A program made the position numbers and the translations under genes. From positions 674,896 to 727,923 of the forward strand of contig NZ_JH636441.1 in NCBI RefSeq assembly GCF_000255705.1: a DNA stretch of 53,028 nt, given 5' to 3'. A model generated the notes under the pieces. It was not told where the DNA came from. It worked only from the letters and a program-made list of their open reading frames with translations, and did not search any database. The DNA is from Zavarzinella formosa DSM 19928. Lineage in GTDB: Bacteria; Planctomycetota; Planctomycetia; Gemmatales; Gemmataceae. This document shows, one piece after another, positions 34,317-44,399 of the stretch; position 1 is the stretch's first letter, and every line of letters begins with the position of its first letter.

Positions 34317-36146
34317 ATGACTGTCCCGAAGCCCATCGCCGAGACCTCAACCCATGCGGATCGAGTAGCAGGGGGCGAAGAGCCTGGTTCCGGGGAGATC
34401 GTCATCGGCAAGGTCGCTTCGCCCCCACACCACGAATCGACAAGCGAGGAGTTCTCGTTCTGGATCTCTCCGGACACGCTCGTGGAGAAGACTCTGCTCG
34501 TACGCACGCGAAGTGTGATCGGTGGGGAGACGGTTACCTTTTACGGCCTCGTCAAAGAGGTTTACCGTCAGAGCCGGCAGTGCGATCTGGCCGAGGAACA
34601 CGACCGCTATGATGGCGACGTCACCTACGATCCACCGTACGAGAGCCGGGGTTTCAACTTCGCCGTGACGACCATTCTCAGGAGTGTTCCACCCTACATG
34701 TGCCCGCCCCGCGAGGCCAGCGACGTCGTTCTCGGAGGGGAAGAGGACGCGAAGATGGCGTACGGGGGCGACGAGATCGAGGCCGAAGGGACGGCGCTCG
34801 CCATCGGCCTGGTGAGGAACGGCGGCAATCGCACGGCTGGCCGCGGGGTCATCGACCTCAATTATCTCTTGGGAGCGAACGGCGGCCACCTGAACGTGAA
34901 TGGCGTGGCCGGGCGGGGAACCAAGTCCAGCTTTCTCACACACGTCATCAATTTGTTGCTCCGAGAAGCCCGCCGCCAAGCGATCGAGCGGCCCGGGGAC
35001 AACGAGCGGCTCCGGGTGGTGCCGATCATTCTGAACGTGAAGAACTTCGACCTATTTCACCTCGACCGGCCGAGCAAGCGGTTCGACACGGCCCGACACA
35101 GCAAGGACTGGGCCGACCTCGGTGTGCCGGACCCCAAGCCATTCGTCGCCCCTTCGTACTTTGCTCCCCAGCAGCGGCACGGCACGATCGCCGTCGACAC
35201 TGGCCGGCCGACTGCGGACGTGGCTCCGTACAGCTGGAGCTTGAAGGATGTCATCGAGCGGGGCCTGTTTTCCTACCTCTTCGCGGATGAAGACGCGCAG
35301 GACGCGAATTTCGGGGCACTGCTGCTGGCCCTCGAGAACAACCTGACGCACGAGACGATGACAGGCGTCGAGGCCCGACGGAACTTGCGCATCACCGCCC
35401 CGCAAACTTTCGACAACCTCCTCGACGACATCAACACTTGGGCCAACGGCGGGCAGCCGGTGGTTCAAGGCGGGAACCACCATCTCGGCACGATCCGGAA
35501 GCTGCATCGTCGGCTATTCCGAATGCTCTCACGCGGCGAGGGCGTGCTTCGGCGGACTGACAATGATGGCAAACCCCTCGACGTGCGCACCAAGGACACC
35601 CGCGACCCGTACGTCATTGACCTGTCGGCTCTTGCCGGGGTCAAGGAACTACAGCGTTTCGTGGTGGCGGCGTTGTTCGACCAACTCGTCGCCGAGCGGA
35701 CCGGGTCGAAGGTCCAGCGGGGCTTGGTGTACCTCGTTATGCTCGACGAACTGAACCGCTTCGCGCCCCGTGGCGCCAAAGATCCCGTGACCGAACTGAT
35801 CGAACGGGTGGCGGCGGAGATGCGGTCCCAGGGCATCATCCTCATGGGGGCGCAACAGCAAGGGTCGCTGGTGTCTACGAGGGTGATCGAGAACGCCGGT
35901 CTGCGGGCCCTTGGCAAGAGCGGGTCGGTCGAACTCGACCACCCGACCTGGAAATTTCTGAATGAGTCCACTCGACGCAAGGCGTCGAACCTTCAACCCG
36001 ATGAGAAGTTGTTGATTCAGGACAGCTTCCGGGAGCCGATGCTCGTGAAGGTTCCCATGCCGCCCTGGGCGCTTCGCGGGGCAGACGCGGCGACGTTGCC
36101 GGTTGCCCCCAGTGGCGGCGGCGTGCCCGCTTTTGACGACCCGTGA
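34317..36146 (+). CDS. HerA-like DNA translocase ATPase
   Basis: This 609-aa protein begins with a HAS-barrel-like region (GEIVIGKVASPPHHES, TVTFYGLVKEVY). Walker A is GVAGRGTKSS (196-205), with one extra residue compared with GxxGxGKS, a variant I recall from bacterial HerA relatives. Walker B is LVMLDELNRFAPR, followed by an Arg-rich MRSQGIILMGAQQQGS region like the sensor part of FtsK/HerA ATPases. It should form a hexameric ring pumping duplex DNA for the NurA-like nuclease. GAGG seven bases before the ATG supports the start. It sits between the NurA-like and the Mre11-like genes. Confidence 0.88.
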   Translation: MTVPKPIAETSTHADRVAGGEEPGSGEIVIGKVASPPHHESTSEEFSFWISPDTLVEKTLLVRTRSVIGGETVTFYGLVKEVYRQSRQCDLAEEHDRYDGDVTYDPPYESRGFNFAVTTILRSVPPYMCPPREASDVVLGGEEDAKMAYGGDEIEAEGTALAIGLVRNGGNRTAGRGVIDLNYLLGANGGHLNVNGVAGRGTKSSFLTHVINLLLREARRQAIERPGDNERLRVVPIILNVKNFDLFHLDRPSKRFDTARHSKDWADLGVPDPKPFVAPSYFAPQQRHGTIAVDTGRPTADVAPYSWSLKDVIERGLFSYLFADEDAQDANFGALLLALENNLTHETMTGVEARRNLRITAPQTFDNLLDDINTWANGGQPVVQGGNHHLGTIRKLHRRLFRMLSRGEGVLRRTDNDGKPLDVRTKDTRDPYVIDLSALAGVKELQRFVVAALFDQLVAERTGSKVQRGLVYLVMLDELNRFAPRGAKDPVTELIERVAAEMRSQGIILMGAQQQGSLVSTRVIENAGLRALGKSGSVELDHPTWKFLNESTRRKASNLQPDEKLLIQDSFREPMLVKVPMPPWALRGADAATLPVAPSGGGVPAFDDP

Positions 36147-36208
36147 CCCGCGATGATGTACCCTTATCCCCCACCCACAGCCCCAGGCTGGACGGAGGTC
36201 TGTTGCCC

Positions 36209-37429
36209 ATGCGGATCCTACACACGGCGGACTGGCACCTCGGCGACCGGATCGGCAGCCGCGGCATCGACCGGACGGCGGACCTCCGCAAGGCCGTCGA
36301 ACGCATCGCCGAGTATTGCGCGGACGAGCGGCCGGACGTCCTCCTCGTCGCCGGCGACCTCTTCAGCGACAAGGCGCAGCGGCAGGACGACCTCGGCGAC
36401 GCCATCAAGCACTTGGGGGACGTGTTCCGGCCGTTCTTCCTCCGCGGGGGCACGATCCTGGCCCTCACCGGCAACCATGATCGCGAGGCGACCTGCCAGA
36501 CGCTCCGCAGTACACTGACGCTTGCCGCCCCGCGTCAGCCGGCCTTCGGAGATCTCGTGGAGCCGGGCCGACTCTACCTGGCTGCGGGGCCGACCCTTTT
36601 GCGGCTGGAGGATGCCGACGGGACGCAGGTGCAATTCATCCTCATGCCGTACCCGACGCCGACGCGTTATCTGGATGACCGTGGCGTGGTGCCCGCGACC
36701 CGAGATGGGCGCAACGCCACGCTTCAAGCGGCCTATGCGACCCGCCTTCAGCAAGTCATGAAACACCGCTCGTACAACACGGCTCTGCACACCGTTCTGG
36801 CCGCGCACATCCATGTCGGCGGGGCGACCGTACCGTCGCTCTTCCGGATGACGGCCGCGCAGGACGTGATTTTCAGCGAAGGCGACGTACCCGCCGGCTT
36901 CGCGTACGTGGCGCTGGGCCACATCCACCGCGCGCAGACCATCGGGGGGCAGTCTCACGTGCGGTACAGCGGCAGCATCGACCGGCTGGACCTGGGAGAA
37001 CGTGACGACGAGAAGAGCGTTTCTCTCGTGACGATCGGGCCGTGCGGGCGCGAAGGTGACCCCCGGCTGCTCCCCCTGGACGCGCGGCCGCTCTATCGCG
37101 TCGAGATCACGGATCCGGACGCCGAAATCCCCCGACTCCGCGACCGGTACCCCGACCACGCACGGGCACTCGTGTCCTACCGACTCGTGTGGACGCCCGG
37201 CCGCCACCAGCGGGAAGACATTGTGAACGCGATCGAAGACGTGTTCCCGCACTGGTACGACCGCGACGTGATCACCGCCGGGACAGGCGCCGTTGCGGGA
37301 TGTGCCGCCCCGACGACGGACGACCCGGTCCAGGCGGTTGAGGAGTATCTGACCGACCAACTCGCGACCGATCCGGATTGCGATGAGTTACTGCGTTTGG
37401 TGGCGGGGCTCTTGGAGGAGGTTCCCTGA
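36209..37429 (+). CDS. sbcD: SbcD / Mre11-like nuclease subunit
   Basis: This 406-aa calcineurin-like phosphoesterase has MRILHTADWHLGDR, VLLVAGDLFSDKA, LALTGNHDREA, AAHIHVGG and ALGHIHRAQ, the five metal-binding blocks of SbcD/Mre11. The ATG at 36209 is chosen because the phosphoesterase motif starts directly there (GGAGG nine bases upstream); the longer frame from 36143 adds no domain. The C-terminus carries an acidic helical capping/Rad50-binding part. Its stop TGA overlaps the ATG of the following SbcC-like gene (TGATG). It would open hairpins and process DNA ends together with Rad50. Confidence 0.93.
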   Translation: MRILHTADWHLGDRIGSRGIDRTADLRKAVERIAEYCADERPDVLLVAGDLFSDKAQRQDDLGDAIKHLGDVFRPFFLRGGTILALTGNHDREATCQTLRSTLTLAAPRQPAFGDLVEPGRLYLAAGPTLLRLEDADGTQVQFILMPYPTPTRYLDDRGVVPATRDGRNATLQAAYATRLQQVMKHRSYNTALHTVLAAHIHVGGATVPSLFRMTAAQDVIFSEGDVPAGFAYVALGHIHRAQTIGGQSHVRYSGSIDRLDLGERDDEKSVSLVTIGPCGREGDPRLLPLDARPLYRVEITDPDAEIPRLRDRYPDHARALVSYRLVWTPGRHQREDIVNAIEDVFPHWYDRDVITAGTGAVAGCAAPTTDDPVQAVEEYLTDQLATDPDCDELLRLVAGLLEEVP

Positions 37430-40284
37430 TGATTCCCTGTTCTCTGACACTGGAAAACTTCCTGTCCTTCGGGGCCGAGCAGACGCTTACCTTCGAACCG
37501 GACCGTGTCTTCCTGCTCCGCGGGGACAACGGCGTCGGGAAGTCGTCCATTTTCGACGCCATCCTGTTCGCGCTGTTCAACGGCCACCGGGCCGGCCAGA
37601 AGGACCTGTACGAACTCATTCACAAAGGCAAGGACTGCGGCAAAGTCGTGTTCGACTTTCAGCTATCCGACCGCCGGTATCGGGCACAGCGGTCCGTCCA
37701 GCGGAAGGTGGACGGACGGACTAAGCAGGTGAAGGGCCAGACGGACGCCCAGTTATTCGAGCAGACCGAGCAGGGTGCCTGGAAGCCGATCACCGGCACA
37801 CACAAGCAAGAGGAATTCAAGAAGTGGATTGATCAGAACCTTGGCCTCCGGTTCGAGACCTTTACCGCAGCCGTGCTCCTGATGCAGAACCGGGCGGAAC
37901 AATTGGTGAGTAACGACGCCGACTCGGCCAAGCAGCGGTTCGAGGTGCTGAGCCGGGTGGTCGGCCTTGATCGTGTGCGGCGGCTCCACACGGAGGCCGA
38001 AGCCCGCCGCAAGCAGGCCGTCACGGAGGCCGAGAGCCGGCTGCGGGAGCGAGACCGCATCGCCGAGGTCACGGACTCGGACTTGGCGCAGGCCGTCGCG
38101 AACGTCGAGGCCGCCGGCGAGCAGATTGGAGCCGCCGACACCGAGATCACGAGGCTGACGAAGACCCGGGACCGGGCGGCAGACTGGGAGCGCCTCCGGC
38201 AGAACCTCGCGGAACGCACAGTTGCGTTGTCGGACGCGGAACGACTGGTGGGAGATTCCGTCGCCATCGAGCGTGACGGTCGCCGGGTCGAGGAACTCAC
38301 GGAGTGTCTGCCCGAGGCAGAAACGTACCTCACGCGGTGCGAGGAGTGCCTATCTGCCAAGGCGCAGATTGCCGAACTCAACAAGGTGATCGAACGCAGT
38401 GAGGCCGAGACAGCCCGGCTCGAAGCAGAGATCACCGGGCACGAAGAGCAGCGAGAGGCACTGGCCGTTCAGGAAACCGATCTCCTCGCTGCACTGCAAC
38501 GGATCGAAACCGATAAATGTACACTCGAAGGCGTGGTGAAACTGCTTCAGCGCCTCGACCGCGAACGCGGACATTACACCAAGCACCGCACGGCAGAGAT
38601 GGACGCACAGTCCCGACTGCTGGAATGCAAGGTGTGCGTCCAAACCCGGGCAAATGAGTTGAGTGCGGCACGCCTCGCAGAGGGAGAAGCGGCTGACGAA
38701 TCCAAGCGGAAGTTCGTCGCGCTCACGACCTCTCGGGAGCGTATGTACCTCATTCGGGAGCAACTGGAGCGATTCAACAGCGTCGCCGGAGACCAAAACT
38801 GCCGCTTTTGCGGCTTGCGGCTCTCGCCGGAGCATAAGGCCGCCGAACAGACACGCCTGCAGGCTGAGGTCGCCGACCGCGAACGTGAGCGGGCCGAGGC
38901 TGAGGCGCAACATTGTGCCGGAGAGGTCGCATCCGCGAAGGCCACGGCCCACTGCCGCGAGGCCGACGAGAGCCACCGTAGGGCCACGGACGCGCACCGA
39001 GATGTTCTCCATGAGATCATCTTGGCAGTGCAAGCGATGGAGCGGCACCAAACGAGCTGCGAGGACGCGAGAAGGGATTTGCCTGAACCGTACCGGTCAC
39101 GTGTCAGCCCCGCCACGCCAGACGACTGGGCGACCGTGTCTTATCCATCCGCTTCGGATTGGGGCGAGATCACGAACCAGCAAGAAGCGGATCTGACACG
39201 CCACCGGCAGATGAAGGCGACATTGTTGGAGACGCGAACGGCGCACTCCCGTGTTGTCAAATCCTTAACAACATGCCGGAATCACGCCTCGGTGCTGGCG
39301 GCTTCGCTCGCCCAAGCGAAACGGGAAGTCGCAGAGCAACTCGGACAGCTCAAGATGGCGACCGCGCTTCGCGACAATGCCCTCCAGCGACTGCCTGCAC
39401 CGTGGGCCGAAGCAGTGCGGAACGCCTCGCGGATGGAACTCGGAAACTTGCAGCGGGAACGCGACGAACTCGTGGGCCACGAAGCGGCTGGGCGGTGGGC
39501 ACGGCTGCAACGAGCGCAAGCTTCGCTGACGGTGCTCCGGGACGAGTGCGCCCGCCTTCAAAGCGAAGCCGATGCGTTTGAAAATGCGGATCGACGGTCG
39601 CTGGCCGACGTCACGCGGGAGTTGACACAGGCCGCTGACCGTCGGACGAACCTCGAGCGCGTGCGGGCAGAAGCCGACGCAGCGCTGACGATACTGACAG
39701 CGCGGAAATCGCAGAGGGAGGAGGCCAACAACCTATCCCTCCAGGCAGACCGCTATCGCCACCTGTGGACGAAACTGGCCGATTTGCTCGGCCGGAAGAG
39801 GCTGCAACGGCACTTGCTGCGGCGGGCCGAGCAAGGTGTCTTGGAGCAGGCCAATCGCCTCCTCGACCGATTGACGGGCGGAGTCCTGAGCCTCCAACTC
39901 CAGGGGGGTGAGGAGGGCGACGATGATCGCGCGCTCCAGTTGGAGGCAACCAAGCGGAATACCGGGCAGACGTTCGCACTCTCCTTCCTGAGTGGGAGCG
40001 AACGCTTCCGCCTCGCCGTGGCACTCGCCTTGGCGATCGGTCAGTACGGCTGCAGACGCCAACGCCCGATCGAGTCCGTCATCATCGACGAGGGCTTCGG
40101 CTGCCTCGACCGGACCAACCGCCAGGCGATGATCGAGGAACTGGGAGCGCTACGGGAGCAGTTGCGGTGCGTCGTCCTCGTCTCGCACCAGGAAGATTTC
40201 GCGGAGGCGTTCCCAGACGGTTACCGGTTTGCTCTGAAGAACGGAGCAACTATAGTGGAGGCATGTACGGGATACATGGCGTGA
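37429..40284 (+). CDS. sbcC: SbcC / Rad50-like ATPase
   Basis: This 951-aa SMC-like protein has N-terminal Walker A GDNGVGKSS (about 33-41), a long coiled coil, a zinc hook NCRFCGLR (Cys458, Cys461), a second coiled coil, the ABC signature FLSGSERFRL and Walker B SVIIDEGFGCLD near 882-893. The hook lies close to the middle, as expected for Rad50/SbcC. It binds ATP, tethers DNA ends and controls the Mre11-like subunit encoded just upstream. It ends the 31333-40284 gene run; the following 190 bp lead into transposon debris. Confidence 0.93.
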   Translation: MIPCSLTLENFLSFGAEQTLTFEPDRVFLLRGDNGVGKSSIFDAILFALFNGHRAGQKDLYELIHKGKDCGKVVFDFQLSDRRYRAQRSVQRKVDGRTKQVKGQTDAQLFEQTEQGAWKPITGTHKQEEFKKWIDQNLGLRFETFTAAVLLMQNRAEQLVSNDADSAKQRFEVLSRVVGLDRVRRLHTEAEARRKQAVTEAESRLRERDRIAEVTDSDLAQAVANVEAAGEQIGAADTEITRLTKTRDRAADWERLRQNLAERTVALSDAERLVGDSVAIERDGRRVEELTECLPEAETYLTRCEECLSAKAQIAELNKVIERSEAETARLEAEITGHEEQREALAVQETDLLAALQRIETDKCTLEGVVKLLQRLDRERGHYTKHRTAEMDAQSRLLECKVCVQTRANELSAARLAEGEAADESKRKFVALTTSRERMYLIREQLERFNSVAGDQNCRFCGLRLSPEHKAAEQTRLQAEVADRERERAEAEAQHCAGEVASAKATAHCREADESHRRATDAHRDVLHEIILAVQAMERHQTSCEDARRDLPEPYRSRVSPATPDDWATVSYPSASDWGEITNQQEADLTRHRQMKATLLETRTAHSRVVKSLTTCRNHASVLAASLAQAKREVAEQLGQLKMATALRDNALQRLPAPWAEAVRNASRMELGNLQRERDELVGHEAAGRWARLQRAQASLTVLRDECARLQSEADAFENADRRSLADVTRELTQAADRRTNLERVRAEADAALTILTARKSQREEANNLSLQADRYRHLWTKLADLLGRKRLQRHLLRRAEQGVLEQANRLLDRLTGGVLSLQLQGGEEGDDDRALQLEATKRNTGQTFALSFLSGSERFRLAVALALAIGQYGCRRQRPIESVIIDEGFGCLDRTNRQAMIEELGALREQLRCVVLVSHQEDFAEAFPDGYRFALKNGATIVEACTGYMA

Positions 40285-40478
40285 AAAGCGGACGTTTCAT
40301 GGGTCACGGTTAAGGAATTGCAAAACATGCCATCAAGGGATGAGGTGCGCTCGCGGAAGCCAGCGTGCCTGATCCGTTAATTTGGTATTTTTGACGTAAA
40401 CCATTTATTAATATAGATTTCAAATCTGCAAATATTCAAGATCCTCAATCGCTCAGCTGCACTTGACATGAATTAATT

Positions 40479-41711
40479 TTATCCGACAAGTTCGTGTTTG
40501 GCACGATGGATTGAGTAAATGCGAAGGTGGAAGAATTCCAAGTCACGGTAGCCGTAGGCTTGTCGTTGCAAGGTTTGATCTTGTTGTTCACGCCTTCCAA
40601 GGGGCCGTTCGAAATCGGGCAGCGATGGTAAGTTCGGCAGGCCGGTCCGGTGCATCTGGAAAGAACTGGCTATCTTCTGCAACACCGACAGCTTGGACAC
40701 CTTGGCCCGCAGACACCAATCGTCTAGAAACCGCGTGGCGTCTTTCAGGGTGTCCTGTTCCCAGAAGTGACGGAATTCCTCCTTCATGTATTAAGCGGTC
40801 GCCAGCGAATGGTTGATCCGCTGGTCTTCCTTCAACCGGGCGCGTTCCCCCTTGGACTCGTCCAGGTTCTCGGGGTTCTTGAGAATCAGCCAGCGCGTGC
40901 CTTTGAGCAGCTTCTTGCCGAGCGGCCCCTCCGCCTCGCGTTGGAGTTCACGGCGAAAATCAGAAAGGCGTTGGTTGAAGAGTTTCACGACGTGGAAATG
41001 ATCGAAGACATAGATGGCCTTGGGGAGGTTCTCCCGGACAGCAAAGATGTACGCCGGGGACATGTCGGTGGCGACCGCTTGAATCTTCGCATGGGCGGCC
41101 TCGAGACATTTCCAGAAGGGATCGAGGGCGTTGGCTCCCTTGCCCCGGCCGATGAAGACGACCGCCCCCGTGTCAAGGTCAAGGACGACGGTCAGGTAAC
41201 GATGGCCGTGCTCGATGGAGATTTCGTCGATGGCGATACGTTCGAGGCGTTTTAATTTCGGCCGGCCGAAGCGGGCTTGGAGACGTCGTTTGAAGAGTTC
41301 CTTGACGCTGTACCAGCCGACATTCAAATGGACGGCGACGGCCATGATGGTCATGTGGCCGAGCAGGTCGAGGGCATACCGTACCAGGGCGTGGGTAAAC
41401 CGCAAAAAGGGTATGGCGAAGCGAATCGCCGTCTGCCGGACGAGCCCGCAATCCCGGCAGGCAAGGCGGGGAACGGGCAGGCACAGATCGACGGGGTTGC
41501 CGCCGACGGGCAGGGTTCGGACGGTGCGTTCCACGGCTCCGTGACGGATGACGTTGGCAGACTGGCAGGCGGAACAGCGGTCGCGGGCGGAATCCCGCCT
41601 CAGATGAAGGGTGAGAACGCCCTCGACAGAAACGGTGCAAACGCCTTGGTAGTCACGAACACCCAAGGCGCGATACAGTAGCGTGGAGGAGATGCCGGCT
41701 TCCTGAAACAA
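40479..41711 (-). pseudogene. ISL3-family transposase, broken
   Basis: The main frame from 41711 contains the ISL3 zinc finger (CSACQ, CRDCG), the DDE region RIAIDEISIEHGHRYLTVVL and VFDHFHVVKLFNQRLSDFRR. An in-frame TAA at 40791-40793 follows INHSLATA, and the protein resumes as YMKEEFRHFWEQDTLKDATR. Near 40600 two compensating frame slips turn an expected SNGPLEGVNNKIKT into FERPLGRREQQDQT, after which LQRQAYGYRDLEFFHLRIYS is normal. Start codon TTG. It is non-functional unless the stop is suppressed. Confidence 0.9.
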
Positions 41712-41862
41712 GCGTGGTTACCCTTCATGAAACAGCATGCTCCTCCTTGTCGTCAACCCCCCGGGTACGCTCTTCCCGGATGAGACCGAAATAACATCCC
41801 AAACTATCGTCTCTTTGACTGCCATGAGTCCTCAGGCATGATCGGAAGAAGAATGCAAAACC

Positions 41863-41936
41863 TAAGAGCCACCGGAAACAATGACGAACATCCGTGAAAA
41901 CCAAGGGTTTTGCTTCATTGTTTCCGAACGCTCTTA
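41863..41936. repeat. 74-bp palindromic MITE-like element
   Basis: The left arm TAAGAGC-CACC-GGAAACAATGA (41863-41884) and the right arm TCATTGTTTCC-GAAC-GCTCTTA (41915-41936) pair at 19 of 22 positions. The middle holds AACATCCGTGAAA and a small AAAACC-AAGGG-TTTT stem. A related sequence occurs at 45005-45050. Position beside transposase remnants suggests transposon ends joined into a MITE. Confidence 0.7.
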
Positions 41937-41967
41937 ATAACATCCCAAACCCTACTCTCTCTTGGAG

Positions 41968-42317
41968 GACTTTATGAATGGACCATCGAGAATTTGTACC
42001 GGCTTGACAAGCAGGAAGCCGGGTTGCTGGACTTTGAGGGACGGGACTATGTCGGGCTGCTCCGGCACCTGACGCTGGTGCCTTTTGTCCTGGGCTTCGT
42101 CGCCTTCCACACAGAGCGACTGCGGGGGGCGGGAGAACCAGAAACTGACGGCGGGCAAGCCTGCTTCACGCTGAATCACCGCTGTGCGGCCCTGTTCCGT
42201 CGGCGGTGGGTCATCCCGGAACTCCGGCATGCGAGCAACCTAATCCGCTATCACCAGCGCCACAACGCGGCCGCCGCCAAAGCGAACAAGAAACGACGGC
42301 ACAGATGTCTATTATAA
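41968..42317 (+). pseudogene. C-terminal fragment of an IS701-type transposase
   Basis: The frame reads YEWTIENLYRLDKQEAGLLD, FEGRDYVGLLRHLTLVPFVL and NHRCAALFRRRWVIPELRHA, ending KANKKRR. This matches the C-terminal part of IS701/IS4-type DDE transposases (W-x-I-E-x-x-F-x-x-x-K-x-E-x-G-L-x-x-F-x-G-R). The catalytic first two thirds are absent. It directly abuts the glycosyltransferase gene's stop. Confidence 0.65.
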
Positions 42318-42332
42318 TGCCGCGATGCACTG

Positions 42333-44399
42333 TTAAATATTGCCCATGCCCCTTAAGGCTTGGGCAATATTTTCGGGGAAAACCTCAAGAGCGATTTTCA
42401 TAATTTTCTCAACAGCATCTTTTTTGTCTATATCACGATAATGTGTTATTAATTCCGTCACTTTGCTAATTGGCGTGGAAATTCGAACGTGCGGGACGTC
42501 AATCCTCTTGGCCAAAGCAGCTTCAGGTCCATATGTAAGCTGGCCTGAATGAATGCCTTTATATTGTGCAACAAACCCGGAAAATGACGTTCCTCCTGTT
42601 TTTTCGGCCAGCAATTGAAAAAATCCCGCATCCAAACATGATGTGCGAGGATAATCAAACCAAGCGTCCAATCGCTTGTTTACACTGGTTCTCCAGGCAA
42701 CTTGGGAGGCGTCGACTTGGCATGAAGCGTTAATTTTTGAACGATGAGAATTCAAAGGGCCAGTAATATTATCCACGTGCTCCGAGCTCTCCCAGGCAGG
42801 ATTGTATAAATGAACAAGGCTATAGCAGCTCGATTCTTCAGGATGGGTTTCAAAGTAATTGCTAATGTTAAACAGATAGTCCGGATGGAGTTCGTCGTCG
42901 TCGCATAATATAAAGGCTATGTCTGCTGACGAATCAACAATTGCCTTGTTCATGTATTTTCCAACGGAACTGACTGGTTCGCCATCTTGGGGGATATTTA
43001 TAAACCTGACTTGTCCAAGATGATCCTTGAGGATATCTCTTGCGACGGGCTCGCCAGCATGAGAACTGCGATCATCAATAAATGCGAGTTCCCAACAGGG
43101 AAATCGTCGGCTGGCACGCAGAACGCTGAGCAGGGCATTGCGGACCATCAGGGGGCGTTCGTGGTATAAAAGCAATATCAAAACAGTGAGCGGCTTGGGC
43201 CCGGACAGCTTGTGAATTGGTTTCATTAGACGAGGAAGATTTGAATCTCCATAAATTTTCCACACTCCCATATCGTTAAATTCAACGTGGAATTTATCCG
43301 TCACATCGCACAACTGGCGGCCATTGTGCATGAATGATCGTGTGAATTCGATTTGATGTGCCGAACTATACTCTGGCTCCGCGGCGGCGTGGGGAATCTG
43401 CCCGTAACGGGACCAGAGATCCTCAAGGACTCGGCTGGTCGTGATTCCATTTGATATCGCTCCGTGATCCAAACCATCAATCGGTGAAACGAGTCCGCAC
43501 AACAAACCACAATTGCTTTTTGCATCAAACATGCTGATTAGATGACGGTCAAAATCGTCAACGGCAAACATATAGTCGTCTTCAATAAAAATATAATAAT
43601 CAAATGCCCGGCGAAATCTGCCGTATGCGTCGGAATAGCTCCCATATGACAAGCCGGAATTTGACCGCCTCAGCACTTGAACTTGAGCAGAACCGATTGA
43701 TTTTGGCAATGACTCAATGATCGCCGAGAATTTGAATGGTTCTTCTGGGTTGTGGGGGATGACCACAGTCACTTGAGTCAAGGAATGCGCCAGCGATTGA
43801 AGGCTCTTTATATGTGTCTCGATATACACAGCCGATTCTGGAGTGTGATCTCGTCTTTCTCCGCTCCAAGTGGCGATTACATAATTGACTCTTGGAGAAG
43901 GGGTTCTCCTGGAAATCAGGAAGCCAAACACGATACTGTCAATTGCCCTTCCCTCACGCATTATTCGCGATCTTTTGCGTCCCTCCTCGACAAATCCGGC
44001 AGCTTCGCCGCAACGAATTGATCGAATATTATCCTCAAGAATTTCACAATCCAACCGCCTTAAATTCAAAATCTGTATGCAAAAATCAACGCCGGTTTTA
44101 ACAAGTAATTTTCCCAGCCCCTGCCCCCGATGTTTGGCGAACACGTCCCAGCCCACATCGGCGACACGACTGGGCCAGTCTATTCCGAAGATCTTGAAGA
44201 CACCTATGGATTTGTCGCCGCTCATTGCAATCAGAACAATGTCATTCTGTCTTAATGATTCATACCATCGAACCTGATCTTCCATGTTAACAATCGGTGT
44301 TTGATGACGGTACCGCCAGCTTTCATTTTTCAATTCTAGCAGGTCAGCCAAATCACCTCGGTCCATCTTTCTAAGTCTCAGTCCGTATTGCTCAAACAT
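42333..44399 (-). CDS. GNAT acetyltransferase fused to two glycosyltransferase domains
   Basis: This 688-aa protein has a GNAT N-terminus (1-165): LRLRKMDRGDLADLLELKNE, then the acetyl-CoA loop HRGQGLGKLL and DNIRSIRCGEAAGF, like PseH-type amino-sugar N-acyltransferases. Residues 170-400 look like a divergent GT-A fold with IFIEDDYMF as a DxD-like motif. Residues about 405-620 are a GT2 domain: PLTVLILLLYHERP, ELAFIDDRSSH and FILCDDDELHPDY (DDD metal site). It would acylate a sugar and transfer it onto a surface glycan. A DegT-type aminotransferase upstream on the same strand would supply the amino sugar. GGAG seven bases before the ATG supports the start. The DNA is less GC-rich than its surroundings, suggesting transfer. 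Confidence 0.85.
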   Translation of the reverse strand: MFEQYGLRLRKMDRGDLADLLELKNESWRYRHQTPIVNMEDQVRWYESLRQNDIVLIAMSGDKSIGVFKIFGIDWPSRVADVGWDVFAKHRGQGLGKLLVKTGVDFCIQILNLRRLDCEILEDNIRSIRCGEAAGFVEEGRKRSRIMREGRAIDSIVFGFLISRRTPSPRVNYVIATWSGERRDHTPESAVYIETHIKSLQSLAHSLTQVTVVIPHNPEEPFKFSAIIESLPKSIGSAQVQVLRRSNSGLSYGSYSDAYGRFRRAFDYYIFIEDDYMFAVDDFDRHLISMFDAKSNCGLLCGLVSPIDGLDHGAISNGITTSRVLEDLWSRYGQIPHAAAEPEYSSAHQIEFTRSFMHNGRQLCDVTDKFHVEFNDMGVWKIYGDSNLPRLMKPIHKLSGPKPLTVLILLLYHERPLMVRNALLSVLRASRRFPCWELAFIDDRSSHAGEPVARDILKDHLGQVRFINIPQDGEPVSSVGKYMNKAIVDSSADIAFILCDDDELHPDYLFNISNYFETHPEESSCYSLVHLYNPAWESSEHVDNITGPLNSHRSKINASCQVDASQVAWRTSVNKRLDAWFDYPRTSCLDAGFFQLLAEKTGGTSFSGFVAQYKGIHSGQLTYGPEAALAKRIDVPHVRISTPISKVTELITHYRDIDKKDAVEKIMKIALEVFPENIAQALRGMGNI

